In this document: positions 11,633-21,612 of the stretch, piece after piece
Layout: every line of letters begins with the position of its first letter
Numbering within the stretch: position 1 is the first letter of the stretch
Assembly (NCBI GenBank): GCA_914767885.1
Contig: CAJZBQ010000051.1
Coordinates: forward strand, 124,001-188,000
Length of the DNA stretch: 64,000 bases
Direction: 5' to 3'
Origin: Blepharisma stoltei
Lineage: Eukaryota > Ciliophora > Heterotrichea > Heterotrichida > Blepharismidae
Notes under the pieces: model-generated
Databases searched by the model: none
What the model saw: only the letters and a program-made list of their open reading frames with translations
Told to the model about the DNA's origin: nothing
Program-made: the position numbers and the translations under genes

Positions 11633-12415
11633 TTAAGACAGCTGGAGATACCCTAACAGAAGTAATTACAAATTTTCTCAATTTTTGTAGATTTAAGGTA
11701 TTCCTCATGAAGCAAATGAAGGTAGGACAATATTTATATATAAAGGAAAGGAGATCCAGAAGAAACAAATAACTACAGACCAATAACACTAATGAACAAT
11801 ATAATTAAAATTTTAGACAATGCAGAACTTAAGAAAATTGAAACAAAAATAGATATTTCAGATATACAACATGGATTTAGAAAAGGAAAATCATGCATAG
11901 CACAGGCATTTCTTCTAAAAAGTACCCTAGAGTATCGGAAATATTACAGAAAAGACAAAGGACAAGATTCTTACATACTCTTCATTGATTTTACTAAAGC
12001 ATATGACTCTGTAAGTAGAGTAAAACTAATGGAAAAATTAAAAAAAAGAAAATTCAGGATGATAGCTGAAAATCAATTTCTCAAATGATTAAAGGAGAAG
12101 ATACTACATTGATAATCTACGGGATTGTTACAGAAAAAGTTAAAATTAGCAAAGGAGTAAGGCAAGGAAGTGCGATATCATCATTATTATTTAATGTATA
12201 TATAGATGATATTAATCAAACCACAAAAATTATTAATACTGATCTATTGCAAGAGCAAAAATTAAAATCAAAAGTTAATTTTCAATATGCTGACGATACT
12301 GCTTTTATAACTGGATCTTGACAAGATATTAAAAATTTAAAAAAACTAAAAATGATCAATTGAAAATGGCATAGACCTTAAAATAGGACCGGAAAAAAGC
12401 TATAATGCCAGTCTG
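11633..12415 (+). pseudogene. LINE-type reverse transcriptase remnant
   Basis: Non-LTR RT motifs appear in order: NNYRPIT-like (~11772), HGFRKGKSC (~11870), FIDFTKAYDSVSR (~11980), KGVRQGSAISSLLFN (~12150) and YADDTAFI (~12288, the catalytic YADD box). The reading is broken by at least two frame changes (near 11772 and 12060-12090). Endonuclease and C-terminal parts are missing, and both ends stop abruptly in unrelated sequence. In-frame TGA after the YADD box fits Trp. It is a dead, truncated copy of a LINE active in the same genetic code. Confidence 0.85.
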
Positions 12416-12847
12416 ATATTAATAGAATATTATTTGGCTAAATTTTAATACTCATTTAAGCTATTATCTAGATTTTCTTAACTATTTAGGTGTAGACATT
12501 GGTGATATTGGTTATATTGTTGTAATTGTATATAATTGTTTCGCAGTGAGTACAATTGCAGCTTGAGTTAGTTTGGCAAGCTTTAACCCATGGATTAAAT
12601 TGAGAATCAGAGTCTTTACACACGCAAGATCCTTCGATTACATTTAAATTCATATTAGCAAAATCATCACACTCTGTACAAAAGGTAGCTGAACTCGAGC
12701 ACTGAGCACATGGGGGTGAACAAATCTGGCATACCCCTAAACTTGACATATAATACCCTTGGATGCATTGGCAAGTTCCAGATGTCTGATTAAAAGAAGC
12801 ATATTGATCCCAGCATCTGCATGTGCCTGTGACAGTATTCAAATACA

Positions 12848-13083
12848 TATGCCTTCTCATTCCTTTTAGAGTAGTCCTATAATAATCCTTAAATTGGCAA
12901 GCCATTATATACATGGACTTTAGTTTTAAAATTTAATTCGTGATTCAAAACTAAAAAAAATGATCTTAACCATCAGAATTTATATTTTTTTTAAACAGTT
13001 ATCATTTTATGCATTATAAAAACTCGGATTGTTTTAACTCTGTATGGAAAAAAATAATCAACACCAAATAGGCTAAAAAATAT
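12848..13083. mobile_element. TA-bounded IES, 236 bp, same site as 4292-4540
   Basis: Joining TA 12848-12849 to TA 13084-13085 recreates the uninterrupted string at 7745-7760. It is similar over its full length to the IES in copy 2, including the block GGTCCTATAATAATCCTTA and its mates, so both descend from one insertion before the genes were duplicated. Confidence 0.9.
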
Positions 13084-13168
13084 TATTCGCAGGGTCATTG
13101 CATGCAGTGCAAAAGCTATTTGAGGAACATTGGGCACATTGAGGAGGACACTGCGAAATAGGTGAGCA

Positions 13169-13572
13169 TAATATTAAATGGTACATACGGAATTAGTTCT
13201 CCCCGAGAACTATTCCTCCTTCGCTTTTTATATTATGGGGTTCAGTTTTCCCCGTGGACCTTTATCCGCAACACCAATATGGAATACCATATAGGTATTT
13301 CTTTGGTCCAGGGTGTTAGGAGACATATGGTTTTTCTACTTGACACATCTGAGGAGGGTAACCCTTAGGCAGAACACACTCAGAAGTCAAGTTCGGACGA
13401 GGCAGCGCGACCAATGTGGACCTTCTGGACAGGAGGGTGCGTTTTCTGGAATGCTTGCTAGACAAGATGGCTGCTGACATCACCAGTTGGGAGTTAAAAA
13501 AGATGGGCTTGCGCATGCCTAAATCATCCTGCTGAAGAGGAAGACGCTTTAAATACCTAAACAAGTAAGTAA
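13169..13572 (+). mobile_element. Retroposon-like insert with 14-bp duplication
   Basis: The direct repeat GAAATAGGTGAGCA flanks it (13155-13168 and 13573-13586). The insert is clearly richer in G+C than its surroundings and ends on the right in an AAGTAAGTAAG simple repeat, as the 3' tail of a LINE or SINE would. There is no long ORF and no convincing tRNA box. The duplication contains a TA, so TA-to-TA excision could still be exact. Confidence 0.75.
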
Positions 13573-14218
13573 GAAATAGGTGAGCAAGTAGTAGCTGAGC
13601 TGTAATAGTAGCCAGGGTTGCAGACACAAGAGCCAGCAGTCAAACTCGAATAAGTAGGACATTGACAGGCAGGAGGTGCTGACATATGAATTGTGTCCAT
13701 ACAAGTGTTGCAAGTATTCGGACTTGTATTACAGGTAGCGCATTGCCATAGCATTGAGAGCAAGTATAAGCTGAGCTGTAATAGTAGCCAGGGTTGCAAA
13801 CACAAGTACTAGCAGTCAAAGTAGAATAAGCAGGACATTGGCAGGCAGGAGGTGCTGACATATGAATTGTGTCGATACAAGTATTGCAGGTATTCGGATC
13901 TGTACCACATGTAGCGCATTGCCATGAGCATTGAGAGCAAGAAGCTGAGCTGTAATAGTAGCCAGGGTTGCAGACACAAATGCCAGCAGTCAAAGTCGAA
14001 TAAGCAGGACATTGGCAGGTAGGAGCTGCTGACATATGAACTGGATCGGTGCAAGTATTGCAGGAATTAGGGTTTGTACCACATGTAGCGCAATTGCTGC
14101 TGCAAGCTGCTGAGCAGGTTTTAGAGCTATTGTAATTGTATCCAGGGTTGCATTGGCAAGCATTTCCATTCAGACTTGAGTTAGCAGGACAAGCACATAA
14201 AGGGGCAGCTGACATATG

Positions 14219-16090
14219 GGTATTTATTAGCCAAGCACAAATCCTAGATTCCTAGTGAATCCCTCCCTTCTAATCTTCTTGAGATTTCATTAGAAAGCAT
14301 ATAATATAATATTATTGGCAAATAAAGACATTTTTGATCTTAAATCCTTTTTGGCCACAAATATTTTTTATAGACGAAGTGGCTTCTTGCAATTGCAACA
14401 GCAGTATTCAATCCTTCTCTTTCATTTGCTTCAAGATTCAGAATTTCCCAGAAACAACTGAATGCCTACTGTAAGTTCATTTCTCAGAGATTCTCAAAGT
14501 GCGTTCTTCAGTTTTGCTAATATGAGCTTTTAGAAGTCCTTTTCTGTTTTTATTAATTGTGCCATTTGCAGTTCAATGCTTAAATACAACGATCAAAACA
14601 TAAGTAATATCTATGTGGATTTACGAGGATTTTCAAGACTTTGAAGCCTCATTTTATTGGTTTAGCTGGTATATATTTAACTGCTTGGTGATTCCTTTGA
14701 ATTTTATCATTTATTCATCGATCTAGATAAATTTGTCAATAGATTGCTGGCTCTGCATATTTCACAAGATAATTGGTTCTAGGTGGATAATTGATTTATT
14801 TGAAATTCTTGTGAAAGGAGATAAATCTAGCTTGTGACTTATGGCTTATAATCTCCTCAATGCCATGACTTCAGATATTACCAGATTGTTGTAAAGAGAA
14901 CTATATATCAATAATCTGTTTGCTTGGGACTTTTATTAGGCTCATCATAATTATATCCCAATCATTTTTTCATACTTTTGAGTAATAATTGGTGCCATAT
15001 ACTTTTTCTTCTTGATGAGCTCGGATTTGCTTTTGTAATAAGAGTCGACTTCTTGATTTTTCAATAATAAGTTCTTTGACAAAAATGTCCCTAAGTAAAT
15101 TCAATGCTGTAATTTAAATCTGATCAAGTAGGTTTGGATATGGGCACATTGTAGGCCTTTCATCTTTTCTATTGATTCGTTTATCTCAATTCAATTTTGA
15201 AGAGAAATTTCATCTTCAGATGCTTCATCTTCATAATATGAGTAAGTTGCTCCAGATAAACTGCTTGGTAATTTTTCTACTTCAATTTCGACTTAATTTC
15301 TTGTAATTCTTTATTCTCCATATATTTTTATTATAGATATAGAAAATTAAGAGTTGTATATTCCAGTCGTATTTTTCAATAGTATTAGCAATTGTGGTTT
15401 TAAGTTTTGCCAACGCTAGTGGGATTAGCAGTGAAGCTATCAGGCTGATTATTTTTCACATGGATAAATATTTTTCAGTGATTTTGGATTATTAATCATC
15501 TAGCATATAAGATTTATGAGCTTTGAGAATTCACGATATATAATAAGTTAAAGGGTTATACCTCACACATGTATTGCTTGATTTTACAAAAATATAAATT
15601 AGCATTGATATATTCCATTTTACATTATCACTTAATTTTACCCTTTATTAAAAAAAATATTGGTACTAAATTTTTATTTATAAGCAAAAAATAATTTTAA
15701 TGGGCAGTCTAACCGACTATATGTAAATAGCTATTAATGTTGCAAAAATGAAATTTACCTATTATATGCTCCTATTTATAATGCACTGCATTAATTTCTT
15801 AATGATTCTGGAGAGCCAAAAAGAGATTTAACGTGCGAAGATCCTTACTTTTGCGTGCAATTCCTTTTTGACTCATCAGAACTGGATAAATTAAAGGAAT
15901 AAATTATATTTAAGTCAAATAAAGTTTATAAAAAACATTTATTTTCTTAAAAAATCTAAAAATTAATTTATGAGAATTTTTAAAAAATTTACATCGAGCT
16001 GATCCATGTTCAAACAAACTAGATTTTATTAAGGTAAATGCGAGAACTGTTGGTAAAAAAACTAAGATAGATATGGGTCTTATATTATGA
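14219..16090. mobile_element. 1.87-kb insert with 12-bp duplication
   Basis: AGCTGACATATG is present at 14207-14218 and 16091-16102, and one copy equals the uninterrupted paralogue at ~8097-8108. The insert is AT-rich with only a decayed minus-strand ORF (14951-15321). It lacks obvious inverted ends. It could be a degenerate LINE or a piece of ordinary DNA carried in. The repeat holds a TA, so it would also satisfy a TA-bounded IES. Confidence 0.7.
14951..15321 (-). pseudogene. Decayed ORF inside the 1.87-kb insert
   Basis: About 115 codons stay open when TGA is Trp (two TGA used), with an acidic stretch (SYYEDEASEDE) and a Lys-rich stretch (KSELIKKKKY). The ATG at 15319-15321 is one frame off from the main stretch, and a further frame change follows 14951, after which more Trp-containing coding-like sequence can be read. 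The family is not recognised. It is probably an element's own gene in decay. Confidence 0.4.
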
Positions 16091-17217
16091 AGCTGACATA
16101 TGAACTGAGTCAATACAGATGAGACAGTTTGTTGATGAACCAGAACAACTTTGGCAATTATTCTGACATGCTGAGCATACAGTATTTGAGCTATAAAAGT
16201 ACCCAGCATTACAAACACAAGTAGTCCCGATCAGAGCTGAATTGTTAGGGCATGCACAATTAGGAGCAGCTGACATATGAGTTGTGTCCTTGCAGGTATC
16301 ACATGCATTAGGGTTTAAGTCACAACTGGCACAGTTAGACTGACAAGCAGAACAAACAGTTTTAGAGCTAAAATAATAGCCGGTGTTACAGACACAGACT
16401 GTGCCTGCCAAACTTCCATTTGTAGGACAAGCACAAGTTGGGGCTGCAGTCATATGAATAGTATCTGCACAAGATCCACAATAGGTTTGAAGGTTAGAGC
16501 AGCTAGCGCATTGTGGAGCACAAGGAGAGCACTCAGTATTTGAGCTGAAGTAATAGCCTGGGATACAAGTGCACGTTCCAGCAACCAAATTTGACAACTT
16601 TGGACATGAGCAGATTGGAGGATTTCCCATATGGACAGAATCAATGCAAGAAAAACATGTAGAGTCTGACACATAACAGGTAAAGCACTGAGTAGCACAA
16701 GGGCTACATTGACCATTAGCAGAGAAATAGTACCCATCATTGCAAGCGCAGTGTCCATAAGGGTTGACTACAGAGAGTGCTGGACATGCACAAGCAGGGG
16801 CAGCTGTCATATGAGTGGTATCAGAGCAAGTCAAACAGTTCCCAGCTATATTAGAACAGGTCGCACAGTTCTTACTGCAAGCCGTACAAGCCGTCGCTGT
16901 CCCAGAACTGTAGAAAAACCCATCATTGCAGGTACATATACCATTGGTGAGGACTGAGTTAGATGGGCAAGTACATGCAGGGGCTGCTGACATATGGACT
17001 TTATCAATGCAGGTTAAGCAGCTATGCTCAGAGTTGCAAGTGCCACAGTTACTAGGACAAGAAGGAGAACAGACAGTATTTGAAGAATAATAATAGCCTT
17101 GGTTACACACACATGCACCTCCAGTAAGTGTTGAAAAATTAGGGCAGGCACAGGTAGGAGTGCCTGAGCTGTGAACACTGTCAGTGCATGAAGAGCATAC
17201 GTCATGGGCTACAGTAC

Positions 17218-17343
17218 AAGTAGCGTGAATGTTAATAGAACCGAGCAAAAATAACTTAAAGTAAATATTCTTGTATAATAAAATTTTATAATAAAATTAC
17301 ATAAATTTATAAAAATTGATATAGATATAAAAATCCACCCCCA
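17218..17343. mobile_element. 126-bp insert flanked by AAGTAGC / AAGCAGC
   Basis: It interrupts the Gln-Cys-Ala-Thr-Cys codons. Removing one repeat copy plus the insert restores the paralogue sequence. The left repeat holds TA (AAGTAGC) but the right one reads CA (AAGCAGC). The truncated gene at 19424 shows the same junction with an intact TA, so the TA was probably lost here by mutation. Confidence 0.65.
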
Positions 17344-18520
17344 AAGCAGCACATACAGGACTGCATATAGAACATACAGTATTTGAACTATAGTAGTATC
17401 CCTTGTTGCAAACACAAAGCCCTCCAATAAGAGCGGAATTTGCTGGGCATGCACATGTTGGAGCAGCTGACATATGAGTTGGATCAGAACATGCCACACA
17501 ATTAGTTGCTGAATATATACAGTTCATGCAATTTGACATGCATGCAGAGCAGACAGTGAGGGTATTGAAAAAATACCCAGTATTGCAAACACACTCACCT
17601 TGAATTATAGCTGAGTTTGCAGGACAACTGCATGCTGGTGCATCGCTCATATGGAGATAATCAATGCAAGTCTTACAGTTTGTATTAGATACAGAGCATG
17701 TTTCGCATTGGATAGAGCATGCTGAACAGACAGTATTTGAGCTAAAATAGTAGCCTGAGTTGCAAACGCAATTGCTGCTATGTAAAGCCGCATTATTTGG
17801 GCAGGCACAAGTTGGCGGGCTTGACATATGAACAGAATCAGAACATGTTATGCAAGAGTCCTTTGTCGAGCAAGTAGCGCAATTCGATGCACAAGTAGAA
17901 AGAAGTGGCTGATATTCCAGACTATCTAAGCTTTCTTCTATCTCTTTGGCATATTTCTCGCTTTCTCTATTAAAAATGGCACTAATGATCACTTTATTTA
18001 GCAAACTAACTTTTTTGTCTTCATTGAGTGCTTTGTATATTTTTCGATCAACCTTAATTTCAATGCTTTTTAGCTGGTTATCATTGGAGACCTCACAGAC
18101 CTTAAAGCTGGTAGAATTTTGTATGAAATTATTGCTTAAAGAGAAAAATACTGCTAAGTCTGCTTCAATTCCTTCATGCTTCATGTAATTTTCCAGCTGA
18201 ATATTCTTGCAAAGATTTTTCTCGCCAAGTTTAAGAGGTTGAGTTTGAGGCTTTACAAATAAGACTTGTTTTAAAATTTCTGATGCTTTATAGGCTGAGT
18301 CTTCTAAATCTTCCAATAAATCATCCATGTCTCCAGGCATGGAATTAATTTCTATATGAACCCGAGCTGAGCTATAAATTTCTTTAAATTGGCTTGATTC
18401 AGCCTGGATTTTAGGAAGAAACTGCGGAGTATCCTTAGGAGAAAATACGGAAGAAGCTGAAGAGAAGCCAATTCTTAAGAGGACAAGCAAGATAACGGGA
18501 GATTTATTTACCATATTCAT

Positions 18521-19430
18521 TATTACCACATATTTGAGTTCAGATTACAGCTATTCGAAGAAGAATGGTAAATGCATATAGGAATTATGATATCTCATAA
18601 AAATTAATTGAATCGGAAACCTTCAGAAACATAGGAGTTAAAGAAGATTAAAACCTGTGGGAAAAATTTTTTATAATAATTAAAATAAATTTTCTTATAA
18701 TTGAAATTATAATCTAGAAAATTTCAACAATCAATTTTTATAGCAATTATTTTGATAAAAATTTATTATTGAAGATAGTAAATATTTATTGATTAGAATT
18801 CTAAAAATTAAGCCATTTATTATCTTTGATTCGCTACTATTTTCTATACTTGTAATAAATGCATTTATGAAAGATAAAAGTGAAGCCAGATGTTTTTATT
18901 AATATAGAAATATATCCTCGCATGGGTTAGGGATTGGAATTTGAATTGCAAGAATAAAAACTGAAGTATTGGGAGAATTGTGAGAGTAAAAATAAATTAT
19001 GGAAGCAGATAGTGATCAAATGAAATTGAAGGAAGCCTTATGGAAATGCGATCTCATAATGAGACTATAACCGCTAAATAATTGCAATAAAATAATGAAA
19101 TGCTTGCTAACTCTTTATCCCGTTACTTTATAATACTCTCTTAATCTACTTCCGAACAGTATAGCAAATGACGGTGAAGGATGAAGACATAGGGAATAAT
19201 CTCACCACACGAAATTTAAGCTATCATAAATCTTCAGAATACTTGATTAAAACTATTTTATTATCATTTACAAAAAATTATATTAAAGACAACAAAACTA
19301 TTTTTATTTAATTAAGGAAAGTTTCATTGTTGATATAAAAATTGGCCCTTTATTCTATACTGATTTAATTAAAGGTAGGCAAATAAAATATTTTTGAAAA
19401 TAATTGTTTAGGATTATTTAGCTCTATTTA
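18521..19430. repeat. Duplicated 5' flank of Cys-rich gene (copy C)
   Basis: It matches the flanks at 6535, 10408 and 20633. There is no open frame. It runs into the truncated 3' end of the 19424 pseudogene at a junction near 19440. Confidence 0.72.
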
Positions 19431-20632
19431 CTATTATCTGTTCCTAAAAATCCACCCCCCAAAGTAGCACAATGAGGTTCGCATGAAGAACATACAGTAT
19501 TTGAGCTAAAGTAGTATCCCTTGTTGCAAACACAAAGCCCCCCAATAAGAGTGGAGTGTTCTGGGCATGCGCATGTTGGAGCAGCTGACATATGAGTTGG
19601 ATCAGAGCATGCCACACAATTATATGCACCTGCGACGCAATTCATGCAATTTGACATGCATGCAGAACAGACAGTGAGGCTACTGAAAAAATATCCAGCA
19701 TTGCAAGCACACTTACCTTGAATTATAGCTGAGTTTGCAGGGCAGCGGCATTTTGGTGCAGCGTTCATATGGAGATTATCAATGCAAGTCTTACAGTTTG
19801 TACTAGATACAGAACATGTTTCGCATTGCATGGAGCATGCTGAGCAGACAGTATTTGAGCTAAAATAGTAGCCTGACTTGCAAACGCAATTGCTGCTACG
19901 TAAAACCGCATTATTTGGGCAGGCACAAGTTGGCGCGCTTGACATATGAACAGAATCAGAACATGTTTTGCAAAGACCCATTGTCGTGCAACTAGCGCAA
20001 TTCGATGCGCAAACAGAAAAAAGTGGCTGATATTCCAGACTATCTAAGCTTTCTTCTATCTCTTTGGCATAATTCTCGCTTTCATTATTAAAAATGGCAC
20101 TAATGATCGCTTTATTTAGCAAACTAACTTTTTTGTCTTCATTGAGTGCTTTGTATATTTTTTGCTCAACCTTAATTTCAATGCTTTTTAGCTGGTTATC
20201 ATTGGAGACCTCACAGACATTAAAGCTGGTAGAATTTTGTATGAAATCGCTGCTTAAAGAGAAAAATACTGCTAAGTCTGCTTCAATTCCTTCATGCTTC
20301 ATGTAATTTTCCAGCTGAATATCCTTGCAAAGATTTTTCTCACCAAGTTTAATAGGCTGAGCTTGAGGCTTTACAAATAAGACTTGCTTTAAAATTTCTG
20401 ATGCTTTATAGGCTGAGTCTTCTAAATCTTCCAATAAATCATCCATGTCTCCAGGCATGGAATTAATTTCTATATGAACCCGAGCTGAGCTATAAATTTC
20501 TTTAAATTGGCTTGATTCAGCTTGAATTTTAGGAAGAAATTATGGAGTATCCTTAGGAGCAAAGACGGAAGAAGCTGAAGAGAATCCAATTCCTAAGAGG
20601 ACAAGCAAGGCAACAGAAAATTTATTCACCAT
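19424..20632 (-). pseudogene. Cysteine-rich repeat protein copy 5, truncated, early stop
   Basis: It holds the signal peptide, the N-terminal domain and the first Cys repeats of the family. A CAA-to-TAA change at 20540-20542 stops translation about 30 residues in, and the conserved start Met codon is ATA, leaving only a later ATG (20630-20632). The repeats end abruptly at the site where copy 3/4 carries the 126-bp insert, running through a GGGGGG-containing stretch into upstream-flank sequence and a stop at 19424. Everything beyond is missing. TAA is not reassigned here, since other genes end with it, so this is a dead copy. Confidence 0.85.
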
Positions 20633-21600
20633 ATTTATTATTACCACATATTTGAGTTCAGATTATATCTATTTAAACAAGAATGATAAATGCATATAGT
20701 TATTATGATATCTCAGAAAAATGAATTGAATCGGAAATCTTCCAAAAAATTGGTGTTAAAGAAGAGCAAAACTTGCAGGAAAAATTTTTTATAATAATTA
20801 AAATAATTTTCTTATGATTGGAATTATAACATAGAAAATTTCAACAAGCAATTTTTATAGCAATTATTTGGGTTAGCTAATTGATAAAAATTTATTATTG
20901 AAGATAATATTTGTTTATTAGAATTCTAAAAATTAAGCCATTTATTATCTTTGATTTACTACCTTCTATGCAGGTAATAAATACATTTATGAAAGATAAA
21001 AGTGAAGCCAGATGATTTTATTGATTTAAAACTAGATCCTTGGCTTGTGAATTGGAATTCGGAATCGCAAGAATAAAAATTGAATTATTGGGAGAATTGT
21101 GAGGGTAAAAATGAATTATGGAAACAGATAGTGATCAAATGAAATTGAAGGAGGTCTTATAGAAATGCGGTATCGTTATGAGATGATAACTGCTAAGTAG
21201 TTGCAATAAAATAATGAAGTCTTTTCTTGCTAGCTCTTCTCTCAATACTTTATAATACTCTCTGAATCTACTTCCGAACAGTATAGCAAATGACGGTGAA
21301 GGGCAAAGACATAGAGAATAGTCTCGCCAAGCAAAATTTAAGCTATCATAAATCTTCGAAATACTTCATTAAAACTACTTTATATATCATCTACCAAAAA
21401 TTTATATTTAAAGATATCAAAAATATTTTTATTTAATTAAGGAAAGTTTCATTGCTGGTATAAAAATTGGTCGTCTATTCTATTCTGATTTAATTAAAGA
21501 TAGTTATTTAGAATATTTTCGAAAATTGTTGTTTAGGATTATTTAACTTTATTTGCTATTATATGTTGTTAGAAATTGATGATATACTAAGATCTGACTA
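20633..21600. repeat. Duplicated 5' flank of Cys-rich gene (copy D)
   Basis: This is the fourth copy of the ~0.9-kb upstream block, ending next to the real 3' end of the REJ-like gene at 21613. This is the likely ancestral arrangement, since here the membrane-protein gene is complete. Confidence 0.72.
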
Positions 21601-21612
21601 ACTATAAATTAA

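Larger units (their letters stand above)
12486..18520 (-). pseudogene. Cysteine-rich repeat protein copy 3/4, one gene split by four inserts plus a 1-nt deletion
   Basis: Exon blocks 12486-12847, 13084-13154, 13573-14206, 16091-17217 and 17344-18520 align in order to the intact gene at 7390-10407. Removing the inserts (236, 418, 1884 and 126 bp counting one repeat copy each) leaves 3371 nt, one short of a multiple of three. The missing base is seen near 13746-13753, where Cys-Ser-Trp-Gln of the neighbouring repeat has lost one nucleotide. After that the encoded protein would be about 1123 aa with extra copies of the NPGYYYSS repeat. The signal peptide and the start ATG (18518-18520) are intact. 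The frameshift and the loss of TA at one IES end argue for a pseudogene, although the 1-nt gap could be a sequencing error. Confidence 0.8.

Noticed and set aside
20540-20542. TAA as a sense codon in copy 5
   Set aside because: The paralogues have CAA at this site and many genes here terminate with TAA, so it is a nonsense mutation.
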